Shown: positions 43,651-51,622 of the stretch, piece by piece
Numbering within the stretch: position 1 is the first letter of the stretch
How the letters are laid out: each line of letters opens with the position of its first letter
NCBI GenBank assembly: GCA_963825635.1
Contig: CAWGTU010000001.1
Location: forward strand, 186,001 to 250,000
From: JAOUEA01 sp963825635
GTDB lineage: Bacteria > Actinomycetota > UBA4738 > HRBIN12
Length of the DNA stretch: 64,000 nucleotides
Direction of reading: 5' to 3'
Program-made: the position numbers and the translations under genes
The notes under the pieces: generated by a model
Seen by the model: only the letters and a program-made list of their open reading frames with translations
Told to the model about the DNA's origin: nothing
Database searches by the model: none

Positions 43651-43998
43651 TCACGCCCCCCGCTCGTCGAACGATGCCACCAGTCGCCTGGGCGCGGTCA
43701 TGCGCCACGCCTCCGTCACCAGCTCGCGCACCTCGTCTCCATCGGCCTTCGAGAGCACGGCCCCGACCCATCCGCTCGGGCCGACGTACGGAGGGGCGAA
43801 CCACGCGTCGGCGTCCATCGCGATCAGCGCTCGCTGCTCGTCGTGCACCGACTTGATCCAGACGTGACGTTCCTGCTCGCTGAACATCAGGAAGATCTTG
43901 CTCCGCACGCGGAACGTGGCCGTCTCCCACGTCTCGCGCTCCTCCGTCTCGGGGAGCGAGAGGGCGAACGCTCGCACGGTCGAGGCCCGGATACCCAC
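43651..43998 (-). CDS. MmcQ/YjbR (DUF419) family protein inside the sox operon
   Basis: 115 residues from a GTG at 43998. YjbR fold: ALSLPETEERETWETATFRV, RSKIFLMFSEQERHVWIKS, and PYVGPSGWVGAVLSKADGDEVRELVTEAW. The fold is similar to the C-terminal domain of MotA-type DNA-binding proteins, but biochemical roles are mostly unknown. It is tightly embedded between soxB (10-nt gap) and soxD (4-nt gap), an unusual guest in this operon. Confidence 0.82.
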   Translation of the reverse strand: MGIRASTVRAFALSLPETEERETWETATFRVRSKIFLMFSEQERHVWIKSVHDEQRALIAMDADAWFAPPYVGPSGWVGAVLSKADGDEVRELVTEAWRMTAPRRLVASFDERGA

Positions 43999-44008
43999 GC
44001 GCCACCAT

Positions 44009-45208
44009 TCAGTGCGCGACCGCCGCCGCGCCGTGCTCGTCGATCAAGGCCCCGGTCGTGAACCGATCGAGCGAGAACGGTCGCGCCAGGGGACCGGGCT
44101 CGTCGTTCGCGATCGTCTCGGCATACACCCAGCCCGATGCCGGGGTGCCCTTGAAACCCCCTGTGCCCCAGCCGCAGTTGACGAACAACCCGTCGATCGG
44201 GGTGCGGTCGACGATCGGCGATGCGTCGGGGCAGACGTCGACGATGCCGCCCCACGTGCGCAGCATCGAGGCGTGGGCGAACATCGGGAACAGCTCGACG
44301 GCCGCGGCCATCTGGTGCTCGATCACGTGGAACGACCCACGTTGCCCGTACCCGTTGTAGGCGTCGATGCCGGCGCCCATCACGAGCTCACCCTTGTCGG
44401 CCTGCGAGACGTAGACGTGCACGGCGTTCGACATCACGACGCAGTCGAGCACCGGCTCGTAGAGCGCGCTCACGAGCGCCTGCAGCGGGTGTGATTGAAC
44501 GGGCAGCCGGAGCCCCACCATCGAGGCCAATACGCTCGTGTGCCCGGCGGCGGCGAGGGCGACCTTCCGCGCCCGGATCGCGCCGCGCGAGGTCTCGACG
44601 CCCTCCACGCGACCGCCGTCACCTCGAAGGAACCCGGTCACCTCGGCGTGCTCGACGATGTCGACCCCGCGTCGGTCCGCGCCGCGCGCGTAGCCCCACG
44701 CGACCTTGTCGTGGCGCGCGACCCCCCCGCGCCGCTGCAAGGTGCCGCCCAGCACGGGGTAGCGCACGTCCGGCGAGATGTTCACGATCGGCGCGAACGC
44801 CTTCACGCCGTCGGCGTCGAGCCATTCGGCGTCGACGCCGTTCAGGCGGTTCGCCTCGACGCGGCGCACGCTCGAGCGCACGTCGCCGAGATCGTGGGCG
44901 AGGTTCAGCACGCCTCGCTGCGAGAACTGCATATCGAACGAGAGGGTCTCCTCGAGCGACTCCCACAGCATGAGTGAGTGCTCGTAGATCGCCGCGGATT
45001 CGTCCCAGAGGTAGTTCGATCGGATGATCGTGGTGTTGCGGGCCATGTTGCCGCCGCCGAGCCACCCCTTCTCCACCACGCAGACGTCGGTGATGCCGTG
45101 GTTGGCGGCGAGGTAGTACGCGGTGGCAAGGCCGTGACCACCGGCGCCCACGACCACGACGTCGTAGGCCGGCTTCGGTTCTGCGGCACGCCAGTAGCGC
45201 TCGCCCAT
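44009..45208 (-). CDS. soxB: heterotetrameric sarcosine oxidase beta subunit, second copy
   Basis: 399 residues, ATG at 45208. Classical SoxB: YDVVVVGAGGHGLATAYYLA, EKGWLGGGNMARNTTIIRSN, GGVARHDKVAWGYARGA with the covalent-FMN His, and NCGWGTGGFKGTPASGWVYA. Oxidises sarcosine with oxygen and yields hydrogen peroxide plus methylene-THF together with SoxA. First gene of its operon; TACCCT 8 nt before the ATG indicates leaderless expression. Confidence 0.9.
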   Translation of the reverse strand: MGERYWRAAEPKPAYDVVVVGAGGHGLATAYYLAANHGITDVCVVEKGWLGGGNMARNTTIIRSNYLWDESAAIYEHSLMLWESLEETLSFDMQFSQRGVLNLAHDLGDVRSSVRRVEANRLNGVDAEWLDADGVKAFAPIVNISPDVRYPVLGGTLQRRGGVARHDKVAWGYARGADRRGVDIVEHAEVTGFLRGDGGRVEGVETSRGAIRARKVALAAAGHTSVLASMVGLRLPVQSHPLQALVSALYEPVLDCVVMSNAVHVYVSQADKGELVMGAGIDAYNGYGQRGSFHVIEHQMAAAVELFPMFAHASMLRTWGGIVDVCPDASPIVDRTPIDGLFVNCGWGTGGFKGTPASGWVYAETIANDEPGPLARPFSLDRFTTGALIDEHGAAAVAH

Positions 45209-45216
45209 CGCCGCAC

Positions 45217-45222
45217 AGGGTA
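45217..45222 (-). promoter_or_regulatory. -10 element, probable leaderless promoter (second sox operon)
   Basis: Minus-strand TACCCT (plus strand agggta), then 8 nt, then the soxB ATG at 45208. Confidence 0.5.
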
Positions 45223-45420
45223 GGCGGCGGGGGCGAGACCGTCCCCAGCGGGGATGCGCGCACCGCAACCGGATGCCGCGTTGCGGGTCCTCACCCGCTT
45301 CGGGGGATGCCGTTCCCGACAGACGACGCCAGACTGGTGCGGGTCGGTGCAAAGGTCGCAAAGTGATGCGCAACGGTGGTGGATGCCGCGCACCGAGAGG
45401 GTCCGAGAGAAGGGCGTGCG

Positions 45421-46068
45421 ATGGCCTCACGCGAAGGCGAGATACCCGCGGAGGATCGCGCGGGGGTCTCACTGGAGGTCCGGTGGATCCTTCACGGCCC
45501 GATCCCGCAGGCCGTGCTCGCGTGGATGGGCCTCTTCGACGCGTGGATCGAACAACGCGAAGACCGGTACTTCGTGGACCCGGCTGTTCCCGATCTCGGG
45601 GTGAAGATCAAGGGAGGCATCGAGCTCCACGTGAAAGCGTTCCGAGGTAACGTCGGCATCCTCGAGGTGCCGGGAGGCGGTCGAGGTGTCCTCGAACGCT
45701 GGGAGAAGTGGCGGTTCCCGCTCAGCACGGTTGCCCTGCCGTCGGCCGGCTCGAGCTGGGTGGCACTCTGGAAGACCCGTCACCGTCGCTCCTTCCGGCT
45801 CGCCGGGGATGAGCTCGTCGAGCGGCCCGTGACCGAGGCCGAGCTTCCGGGATGCTCCGTTGAGGTCACCGAGTTCACCGTCGGCAGCGACGCGTGGTGG
45901 ACGATCGCACTCGAGGCCGGGGGCGACCCTCAGGGGCTGGAGCCGGTCCTGCGCTCGACCGCCGAGAGGCTGTTCCGCGACCCCAGACCGCTCGGGCTCG
46001 AGCTCGAGCTCGAGGACTCGATCTCGTATCCGCGGTGGCTGGCGTCGACGGGCCTTCGCACGCATTGA
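45421..46068 (+). CDS. hypothetical protein
   Basis: 215 residues, ATG at 45421 with GAGAAGGG upstream; a GTG at 45376 would add 15 residues. No family is recognised. It is soluble, without signal peptide or membrane helix, rich in Trp (WILHGPIPQAVLAWMGLFDAW, RWEKWRFPLS, SSWVALWKTRHRRSF), and pairs an N-terminal alpha/beta region with a second acidic domain ending LELELEDSISYPRWLAS. The stop overlaps the -35 element of the IclR promoter. A 210-bp gap upstream, divergent from soxB, shows no strong motif beyond the soxB -10. Confidence 0.55.
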   Translation: MASREGEIPAEDRAGVSLEVRWILHGPIPQAVLAWMGLFDAWIEQREDRYFVDPAVPDLGVKIKGGIELHVKAFRGNVGILEVPGGGRGVLERWEKWRFPLSTVALPSAGSSWVALWKTRHRRSFRLAGDELVERPVTEAELPGCSVEVTEFTVGSDAWWTIALEAGGDPQGLEPVLRSTAERLFRDPRPLGLELELEDSISYPRWLASTGLRTH

Positions 46069-46093
46069 CAGGGTTCGCGGCCCGGTCTACCGT
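46065..46093 (+). promoter_or_regulatory. canonical promoter of the iclR-cysK unit
   Basis: TTGACA (46065-46070), a 17-nt spacer, and TACCGT (46088-46093). This is a consensus -35 with a TANNNT -10 at ideal spacing. Transcription would begin near 46100, leaving a 33-nt leader before the ATG at 46133. The -35 overlaps the TGA of the upstream gene. Confidence 0.7.
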
Positions 46094-46132
46094 CCGGCCG
46101 CGCGGTTGCGCACGAGACCGGGGCGTTGCGAC

Positions 46133-46924
46133 ATGCGAGACCAAGCGGAGGGCAGCGGGAACCTGCAGTCGGTCCGCCGCGCGCTCCGAGCCCTGGAGCT
46201 GATCAGCGAGCACGGCGAGCTGGGCGTCACCGAGCTCGGGCGCAAGCTCGGGGTGCACAAGGCGACGGCGTCGCGGCTGATCGCGACCCTCGCCGAGCGG
46301 GGCTTCGTGGAGCGCGATCCGATCTCGGAGAAGTTCCGTCTCGGGTTCGGACTCATCTCGCTCGCCGGCGCGGCCGTGGGTGGCAACGACCTCGTCCGCG
46401 CCGCGCGGCCGATCCTCGACGAGCTCGCCGAGACCACACGGGAGACGGTGAACCTCGGGGTCCTCTCGGGTGAGTCCGTCGTCTACGTGGACCAGGTCAC
46501 CGGGACCCGCTCGATCGTGAGCGTGAGCTGGGTCGGGCAACGCACACCGCTGCACTGCACGTCGAACGGGAAGGTCCTCCTCGCATACGCGTCCGACGCG
46601 GAACGCGACCGCATGCTCAGCGCGCCGCTCACGCGCCTCACGCCCCGCACGATCACCGACGTGCGGAAGTTGCGCGCGCAACTATCGGAGATCCGCGCCC
46701 GCGGCTACGCCCAGACGATGGAGGAGCTCGAAGAAGGCCTGAACGCCGTCGCGGCTCCCATCCGCGGCATGGGCGGTGACCTCGTCGCCGCGCTCAGCGT
46801 CTCGGGGCCGGCGTTCCGGATGCGCGCGGTGGATCTCCCCCGCATCGGCAAGCTCACCGCCGACGCGGCGCACGCGGTGTCGAGACGGCTCGGATACGTC
46901 GACCGGGGCGCGAGGGCGGTCTGA
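46133..46924 (+). CDS. IclR-family transcriptional regulator
   Basis: 263 residues. N-terminal winged helix (about 8-70; RALRALELISEHGELGVTELGRKLGVHKATASRLIATLAERGFVERD in pieces) and a C-terminal effector domain with GESVVYVDQVTGTRSIVS, PLHCTSNGKVLLAY and RGYAQTMEELEEGLNAVAAPI. Acts as a dimer or tetramer on DNA and binds a small carboxylic or amino compound. It shares its strand with the cysteine synthase gene 36 nt downstream, and may regulate that unit or the neighbouring sox operon. The effector is unknown. Confidence 0.88.
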   Translation: MRDQAEGSGNLQSVRRALRALELISEHGELGVTELGRKLGVHKATASRLIATLAERGFVERDPISEKFRLGFGLISLAGAAVGGNDLVRAARPILDELAETTRETVNLGVLSGESVVYVDQVTGTRSIVSVSWVGQRTPLHCTSNGKVLLAYASDAERDRMLSAPLTRLTPRTITDVRKLRAQLSEIRARGYAQTMEELEEGLNAVAAPIRGMGGDLVAALSVSGPAFRMRAVDLPRIGKLTADAAHAVSRRLGYVDRGARAV

Positions 46925-46960
46925 GCCGACATGGACACGCAGACGGAAAGGACCTGAGCG

Positions 46961-48001
46961 GTGCCGATCACCTGGGATGCCCACCGAGGCGAGGTCGCGA
47001 CGTTGCTCGACGCGATCGGACGCACGCCGCTGGTGCGGTTGCAACGGGTGGCGCCCCCCGGGGTCGAGGTGCTGGCCAAGGTCGAGTGGTACGGCCCGAC
47101 GGGCTCGGTGAAGGACCGCATCTACGCCGCGATGCTCGCCAAGGCCGAAGAACGCGGTGACCTGAAACCCGGCATGACGATCATCGAGTGCACGACCGGC
47201 AACGCGGGCATCGCGTGCTCGGCGGTGGCCGCGATCAAGGGCTACCGATGCACGATCGTGATGCCAGAGGGCATGAGCAACGAGCGCAAGACGATGATCC
47301 GCGCATACGGCGCGGACCTGGTACTCACCCCCGGCGCCGGCACCGACATCGATCTGGCGCTCGCGAGGATGCGCGAGATCGTGGCCGGCGACCCCGACCG
47401 GTACTTCTTCCCCGGTGAGTTCGAGAACCCCGACAACCCCGAGGCGCAGATCGCGAGCGGCGAGGAGATCTGGGAACAGGCGGGGGGGCGCGTCGACGCC
47501 GTCGTCGGGGCGCAGGGCACCGGCGGGTGGATCAGTGGGGTCACGCATGCGCTCAAGTCACGCAACCCGTCGCTGCTCGCGTTCGCGGTCGAGCCGGCGG
47601 AATGTCCTCTGATCAGCGAGCACACGTGGGGCACGCATGGGGTGCCGGGTATCGGCGACGGCATCGTGCCGCCGAACCTGGACCTCGCCACGATGGACGG
47701 CATCGTGACCGTCTCGACCGAGGAGGCGCTCGTGACGGCGCGTCGACTCGCCCGGGAGGAGGGGCTCCTCTGCGGGCCCTCGAGCGGTATCAACGTCGCC
47801 GCCGTGCACAAGGTGATCGAGCACCATCCCGAGCTGGAGAGGGTCGTCACGGTGATCTGCGACACGGGACAGCGCTACCTGTCCGGGGAGCTCTACGGCG
47901 AGCGTCTCGAGGTGGAGGAGCCCGAGCGTGACCACACGCTCGATCCCGCCACCGTCGCCGCGATCGAGGCCCACCGCGATCGGCTCGAGTTCATCCGCTG
48001 A
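46961..48001 (+). CDS. cysK: PLP-dependent cysteine synthase family protein
   Basis: 346 residues from a GTG at 46961, ribosome site AAAGGA. Fold-type II PLP enzyme: IGRTPLVRLQRV, PLP Lys in GPTGSVKDRI, the phosphate/substrate loop CTTGNAGIACSA, GTGGWISGV and the late GLLCGPSSGINVAA and CDTGQRYLSGELY. It resembles CysK/CysM and cystathionine beta-synthase: it replaces a beta substituent of serine or O-acetylserine with a thiol. Sulfide acceptor activity is likely; a cystathionine role is possible. No CBS domain. Confidence 0.85.
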   Translation: MPITWDAHRGEVATLLDAIGRTPLVRLQRVAPPGVEVLAKVEWYGPTGSVKDRIYAAMLAKAEERGDLKPGMTIIECTTGNAGIACSAVAAIKGYRCTIVMPEGMSNERKTMIRAYGADLVLTPGAGTDIDLALARMREIVAGDPDRYFFPGEFENPDNPEAQIASGEEIWEQAGGRVDAVVGAQGTGGWISGVTHALKSRNPSLLAFAVEPAECPLISEHTWGTHGVPGIGDGIVPPNLDLATMDGIVTVSTEEALVTARRLAREEGLLCGPSSGINVAAVHKVIEHHPELERVVTVICDTGQRYLSGELYGERLEVEEPERDHTLDPATVAAIEAHRDRLEFIR

Positions 48002-48009
48002 GTCAGGGG

Positions 48010-48957
48010 CTACAGCGGATCGGCCTGGAACGTGTCGCACCTCGCCGGGTCGCCCGAGTCGAACCCGATGCGGAACCACTTCGCCCGCTGACCTGACGAA
48101 CCATGGGTCCAACTCTCCGGATCGATCCGGCCGGTCGTCGTCTCCTGGATGCGATCGTCGCCGATCGACTCCGCGGCGGCGAGCGCCTCCTCGAGGTCGC
48201 CCTCTGAGAGCTCACCCTGCCGCAACGCCGTATGACCCCACACGCCGGCCAAGCAGTCGGCCTGCAGTTCGAGGCGCACGGACATGTCGTTCGCACGATC
48301 GGGCTCTTGTTGCGAGATGCGCTGCACCTCGGCGTTGATGCCGAGCAGGTTCTGCACGTGGTGGCCGTACTCGTGCGCGATCACGTACGCCTGCGCGAAG
48401 TCGCCGGGAGCGCCGAAGCGGTCGCGCAGCTCTCGGAAGAACCCGAGGTCCAGGTAGATCTGGCTGTCGGCCGGGCAGTAGAACGGTCCGGTGGCGGCCG
48501 AGCCCCTGCCGCAGGCGGTCTGGGTCTGACCCTCGAACACGACGAGCGTGGCCTCCTCGTAGCGCTGTCCGGACTCCGCGAAGATGTCGGTCCACGTGAC
48601 GTTGACGTCGTCGACGACGGCGTTCACGAACCCGAAGAGCTTGTCGTCCGGGTCGAGCGGCGTCGTCGTATCGCCCGGCTGCGCCTCGCCGAATCCCGAG
48701 AACGGATCGCCGCCGAGGATGTCGCCGAGGTCGCCACCGCCGTCGCCCCCGAGCTGAGGGGCCACGCACACGGCGAGTACGATCACGAGGATCACGAGGC
48801 CGATGCCGCCGCCCTTGCCGATCGGCAGCCCGCCGCCACCGAGTCCACCGCCGCCTGAGCCGCCGCCGAGACCGGGGAAACTCAGGCCGCCACCGCCCAT
48901 CGGGCTCTGGCCACGTCGGTCCTCCACATTGGCACTGCGTCTGCGTCGGAGCTTCAT
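48010..48957 (-). CDS. YpfJ-type neutral zinc metallopeptidase (PF04228)
   Basis: 315 residues, ATG at 48957 with GGGAAGGGA about 11 nt upstream. Basic N-terminus and a Gly-rich stretch (20-53), one membrane helix (about 52-68, GIGLVILVIVLAVCVAP), then the extracytoplasmic peptidase domain: CGRGSAATGPFYCPADSQIYLDL, zinc motif HEYGHHVQ (His195, Glu196, His199), and ELQADCLAGVW with the third ligand. Type II membrane orientation. Convergent with cysK, 8 bp between stops. Confidence 0.88.
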   Translation of the reverse strand: MKLRRRRSANVEDRRGQSPMGGGGLSFPGLGGGSGGGGLGGGGLPIGKGGGIGLVILVIVLAVCVAPQLGGDGGGDLGDILGGDPFSGFGEAQPGDTTTPLDPDDKLFGFVNAVVDDVNVTWTDIFAESGQRYEEATLVVFEGQTQTACGRGSAATGPFYCPADSQIYLDLGFFRELRDRFGAPGDFAQAYVIAHEYGHHVQNLLGINAEVQRISQQEPDRANDMSVRLELQADCLAGVWGHTALRQGELSEGDLEEALAAAESIGDDRIQETTTGRIDPESWTHGSSGQRAKWFRIGFDSGDPARCDTFQADPL

Positions 48958-49028
48958 GTCGGCATGTTCCCTTCCCAGTGGGCGGACTGTTGAACCCAGA
49001 ACCCGTGCGTTCACCGGGTGCTGCGGGG

Positions 49029-49034
49029 TAGCCT
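49029..49034 (+). promoter_or_regulatory. -10 element, probable leaderless promoter (amidase operon)
   Basis: TAGCCT, then 7 nt, then the ATG at 49042; no Shine-Dalgarno. Confidence 0.55.
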
Positions 49035-49041
49035 GCGCGCC

Positions 49042-50466
49042 ATGACCGAGCCCTGGCGGATGACCGCCACGGACGCGCTCGCTGCGATGCGGGCACGAGA
49101 CCTCTCGCCCGTCGAGCTGCTCGAGAGCGTGGAGCGGCGGGCCGACGAGGTCGAGCCCGTCGTGAATGCCCTGTGCGAACGCCGGCCCGAGGAGGCCCGC
49201 GAAGCCGCCGAGGTGAGCACCCGGCGGTACGCCAGCGGCGAACGGATCCGACCGCTCGAGGGGTTGCCGGTGGCCCTGAAGGAAGAGGTGCCGGTGAAGG
49301 GGTGGCGCATGCGCTACGGCTCGCTCGCGATCGACGAGATCGCGACCGAGACCGCGCCGATCGCCGAGCGGATCCTGCGGGCCGGGGCGGTCGTGCACGC
49401 TCGCACGACGACCCCCGAGTTCAGCTGCACCGGGTACACCCATTCGAAGCTGTGGGGTATCACGCGCAACCCGTGGAACCCGTCCGTGGCGGTGGGCGGC
49501 TCGAGCGGGGGCGCCGGAGCCTCGCTCGCCAGCGGCACGTCGCTGCTCGCGAGCGGCTCCGATATCGGGGGGTCGATCCGCATCCCGGCGTCGATCAACG
49601 GGGTCGTCGGATTCAAGCCTCCGCACGGCCGGGTTCCCACGGGTCCGCCGTTCAACCTCGACCGCTTCTGCCACGACGGCCCGCTCGCGCGCACGGTCGG
49701 TGACTGCGCGCTGTTCGAGAACGTGATGGCAGGCCCGCATCCCATCGATGTGACGTCGCTGCGGCCCAAGCTGCGGATCCCGGCGGACCTGAAGGGCATC
49801 GAGGGGTGGCGCATCGCCCTCTCGGTCGATCTCGGGTCCTGGCCTGTCGACCCGGAGGTGGCAGCGAACACGAGGGCTGTGGGCGCTGCCCTCGAGGAAG
49901 CGGGTGCGATCGTGGACGAGGTCGCGATCCCGTGGGACCTGGAGCACATCACGGCGACCGCGCGCCGGCACTTCGCGGCGATCTTCGGAGCCGAGATCGG
50001 CGGGGCCGCCGCGGCGTTCGGCGATCTGCTCAACGACTACGCGCTCGCCTGGGCCGAGGAGGCCCAGATGTACCAGAGCGAGCCGCGTTCCTACCTCACC
50101 GGCCTCGAAGGGGAGCAGGCGATGTGGGAGCCGATCGGGAAGCTCTTCCGCCGGTATCGCGCGCTCGTGTGTCCGACGTGGGCGGTCACCGGCATCGCCG
50201 CCGGCGACAGCATCCTCGGGAAGGTCTTCGACGACGGCGGTCCGAACGACCGGCAGTTCCTCTGCTACATGACGACGCCGTTCAACGTGCTCTCGCCGTG
50301 TCCGGTGCTGGCCGTGCCGAGCGGCGTGGCCTCGAACGGGGTACCCACGGGCGTGCAGATCGTCGGGCGCACGTTCGACGACGTGAGCGCGTTCCGCATC
50401 GGGGCGGTGCTCGAGCGGGTGCGGCCGTGGGCGGGCGTGCAGCGCGAGGTGCCCCGGCACCCGTGA
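49042..50466 (+). CDS. amidase-signature family protein
   Basis: 474 residues. Ser-cisSer-Lys triad visible: Lys80 in PVALKEEV, the Ser pair in GGSSGGAGA (152-160) and nucleophile Ser178 in DIGGSIRIP. Hydrolyses an amide to acid and ammonia in the cytosol. The substrate is unknown; GatA is unlikely as there are no gatB or gatC neighbours. Translationally coupled (GTGA) to a beta-lactamase-like hydrolase. Confidence 0.87.
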   Translation: MTEPWRMTATDALAAMRARDLSPVELLESVERRADEVEPVVNALCERRPEEAREAAEVSTRRYASGERIRPLEGLPVALKEEVPVKGWRMRYGSLAIDEIATETAPIAERILRAGAVVHARTTTPEFSCTGYTHSKLWGITRNPWNPSVAVGGSSGGAGASLASGTSLLASGSDIGGSIRIPASINGVVGFKPPHGRVPTGPPFNLDRFCHDGPLARTVGDCALFENVMAGPHPIDVTSLRPKLRIPADLKGIEGWRIALSVDLGSWPVDPEVAANTRAVGAALEEAGAIVDEVAIPWDLEHITATARRHFAAIFGAEIGGAAAAFGDLLNDYALAWAEEAQMYQSEPRSYLTGLEGEQAMWEPIGKLFRRYRALVCPTWAVTGIAAGDSILGKVFDDGGPNDRQFLCYMTTPFNVLSPCPVLAVPSGVASNGVPTGVQIVGRTFDDVSAFRIGAVLERVRPWAGVQREVPRHP

Positions 50467-51575
50467 GCGATCTCGGCGCAGGGCTGCAGGCGCTCGTCGA
50501 CCGCGACGTCGAGGAGTGGCTGCAGATGCCCGCGCGGCTGCTGCACGTCCTCGCGCCCGGCGTCGACGTCGAGGTCGCGGCCGGGGTCGCCGACCGAGCG
50601 ACGCGCGAACCGCTCCAGCCCGGCTCGCGGTTCCGCATCGCGAGCGTCACGAAGCCGTTCGTGTCGGCCGCCGCGCTCCGGCTGGTCGAGGATGGTCGGC
50701 TCTCGCTCGACGACACCGTCGCGATGTTGCTGCCCGGCGAGTACGACGAGCTCCTTCGCAGCGGTGGGTACGAAACCGGCGTGATCACGCTGCGTCACCT
50801 GCTCACCCACACGAGCGGCATCTACGACTTCGCGGCCGACGCCTACGACGCGTCGATCCCGGACGGCTTCACCTCGCAGGTGTACCTGGATCCTGGGCGT
50901 CGCTGGACGCGGTTCGAGCAGGTCGGGTTCGCCGTGTCCCACGGGGCGCCGTACGGTCCACCCGGCGAACGGTTCGGATACTCGGATACCGGCGCCTGTC
51001 TGGTGGGGGAGGTCCTCGAGCAGGTGACGGGACAGACGATGGGTGCCGCGATCCGCGAACTCGTCGGCTACGAACGGCTCGGCCTGCGGAGCACATGGCA
51101 GGAGTCGATCGAGTCCGCGCCGGCCGATCTGCCGCAGCTCTCGCATCAGTACGAGGGCGAGCACGACGTCGCGGAGATGGACGCGTCGGTCGACCTGTAC
51201 GGAGGCGGGGGATTGATGTCGACCTGCGGCGACCTCGCGCGGTTCTTCCGTGGTCTGCTGCGCGGTGATGTCTTCCGTGAGCCGGCGACCCTGGGGACGA
51301 TGACGTCGACGCTCGTCGATGTGCCGCTGGCCGCGGGTGTGAGCGACGAGGACGATCCGTCGTCGGCCGCGATGTTCCTGTTCCGCGCGGAGATCGGCGG
51401 CGAGACCTGGTGGGGCCACGACGGCTACTGGGGCACGACGGCGTACACGTGCCCGGCCCGCGACGTGACGATCGTGGCGGGGCATCAGTGCTCCGGCATG
51501 CCCGACGACTTCAGCCGCATGGCGATCCTCGGCGAGGCGTTCGAGTTGGTGACGGCCGGTCGTGACGACCCCTGA
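50463..51575 (+). CDS. beta-lactamase/EstB-like serine hydrolase
   Basis: 370 residues from a GTG at 50463. Class C/penicillin-binding fold: SVTK (Ser61, Lys64) in SRFRIASVTKPF, LLTHTSGIYDF, GYSDTGACL (Tyr173 of the YxN-like motif, here YSD) and a late WWGHDGYWGTTAY standing for the HxG/KTG strand. No signal peptide, so it is probably an intracellular esterase or peptidase-like enzyme rather than a drug-resistance beta-lactamase. Overlaps the amidase by 4 nt, suggesting consecutive hydrolytic steps. Confidence 0.83.
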   Translation: MSDLGAGLQALVDRDVEEWLQMPARLLHVLAPGVDVEVAAGVADRATREPLQPGSRFRIASVTKPFVSAAALRLVEDGRLSLDDTVAMLLPGEYDELLRSGGYETGVITLRHLLTHTSGIYDFAADAYDASIPDGFTSQVYLDPGRRWTRFEQVGFAVSHGAPYGPPGERFGYSDTGACLVGEVLEQVTGQTMGAAIRELVGYERLGLRSTWQESIESAPADLPQLSHQYEGEHDVAEMDASVDLYGGGGLMSTCGDLARFFRGLLRGDVFREPATLGTMTSTLVDVPLAAGVSDEDDPSSAAMFLFRAEIGGETWWGHDGYWGTTAYTCPARDVTIVAGHQCSGMPDDFSRMAILGEAFELVTAGRDDP

Positions 51576-51609
51576 GCAGCCCGGTTCACGGACCTCCAGG
51601 GCCCTGGCC

Positions 51610-51615
51610 TAGACT
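51610..51615 (+). promoter_or_regulatory. -10 element, probable leaderless promoter (acyl-CoA dehydrogenase)
   Basis: TAGACT, then 7 nt CCGCGCC, then the ATG at 51623. The same hexamer stands before potA, followed by the similar CCGCGTCC. Confidence 0.55.
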
Positions 51616-51622
51616 CCGCGCC

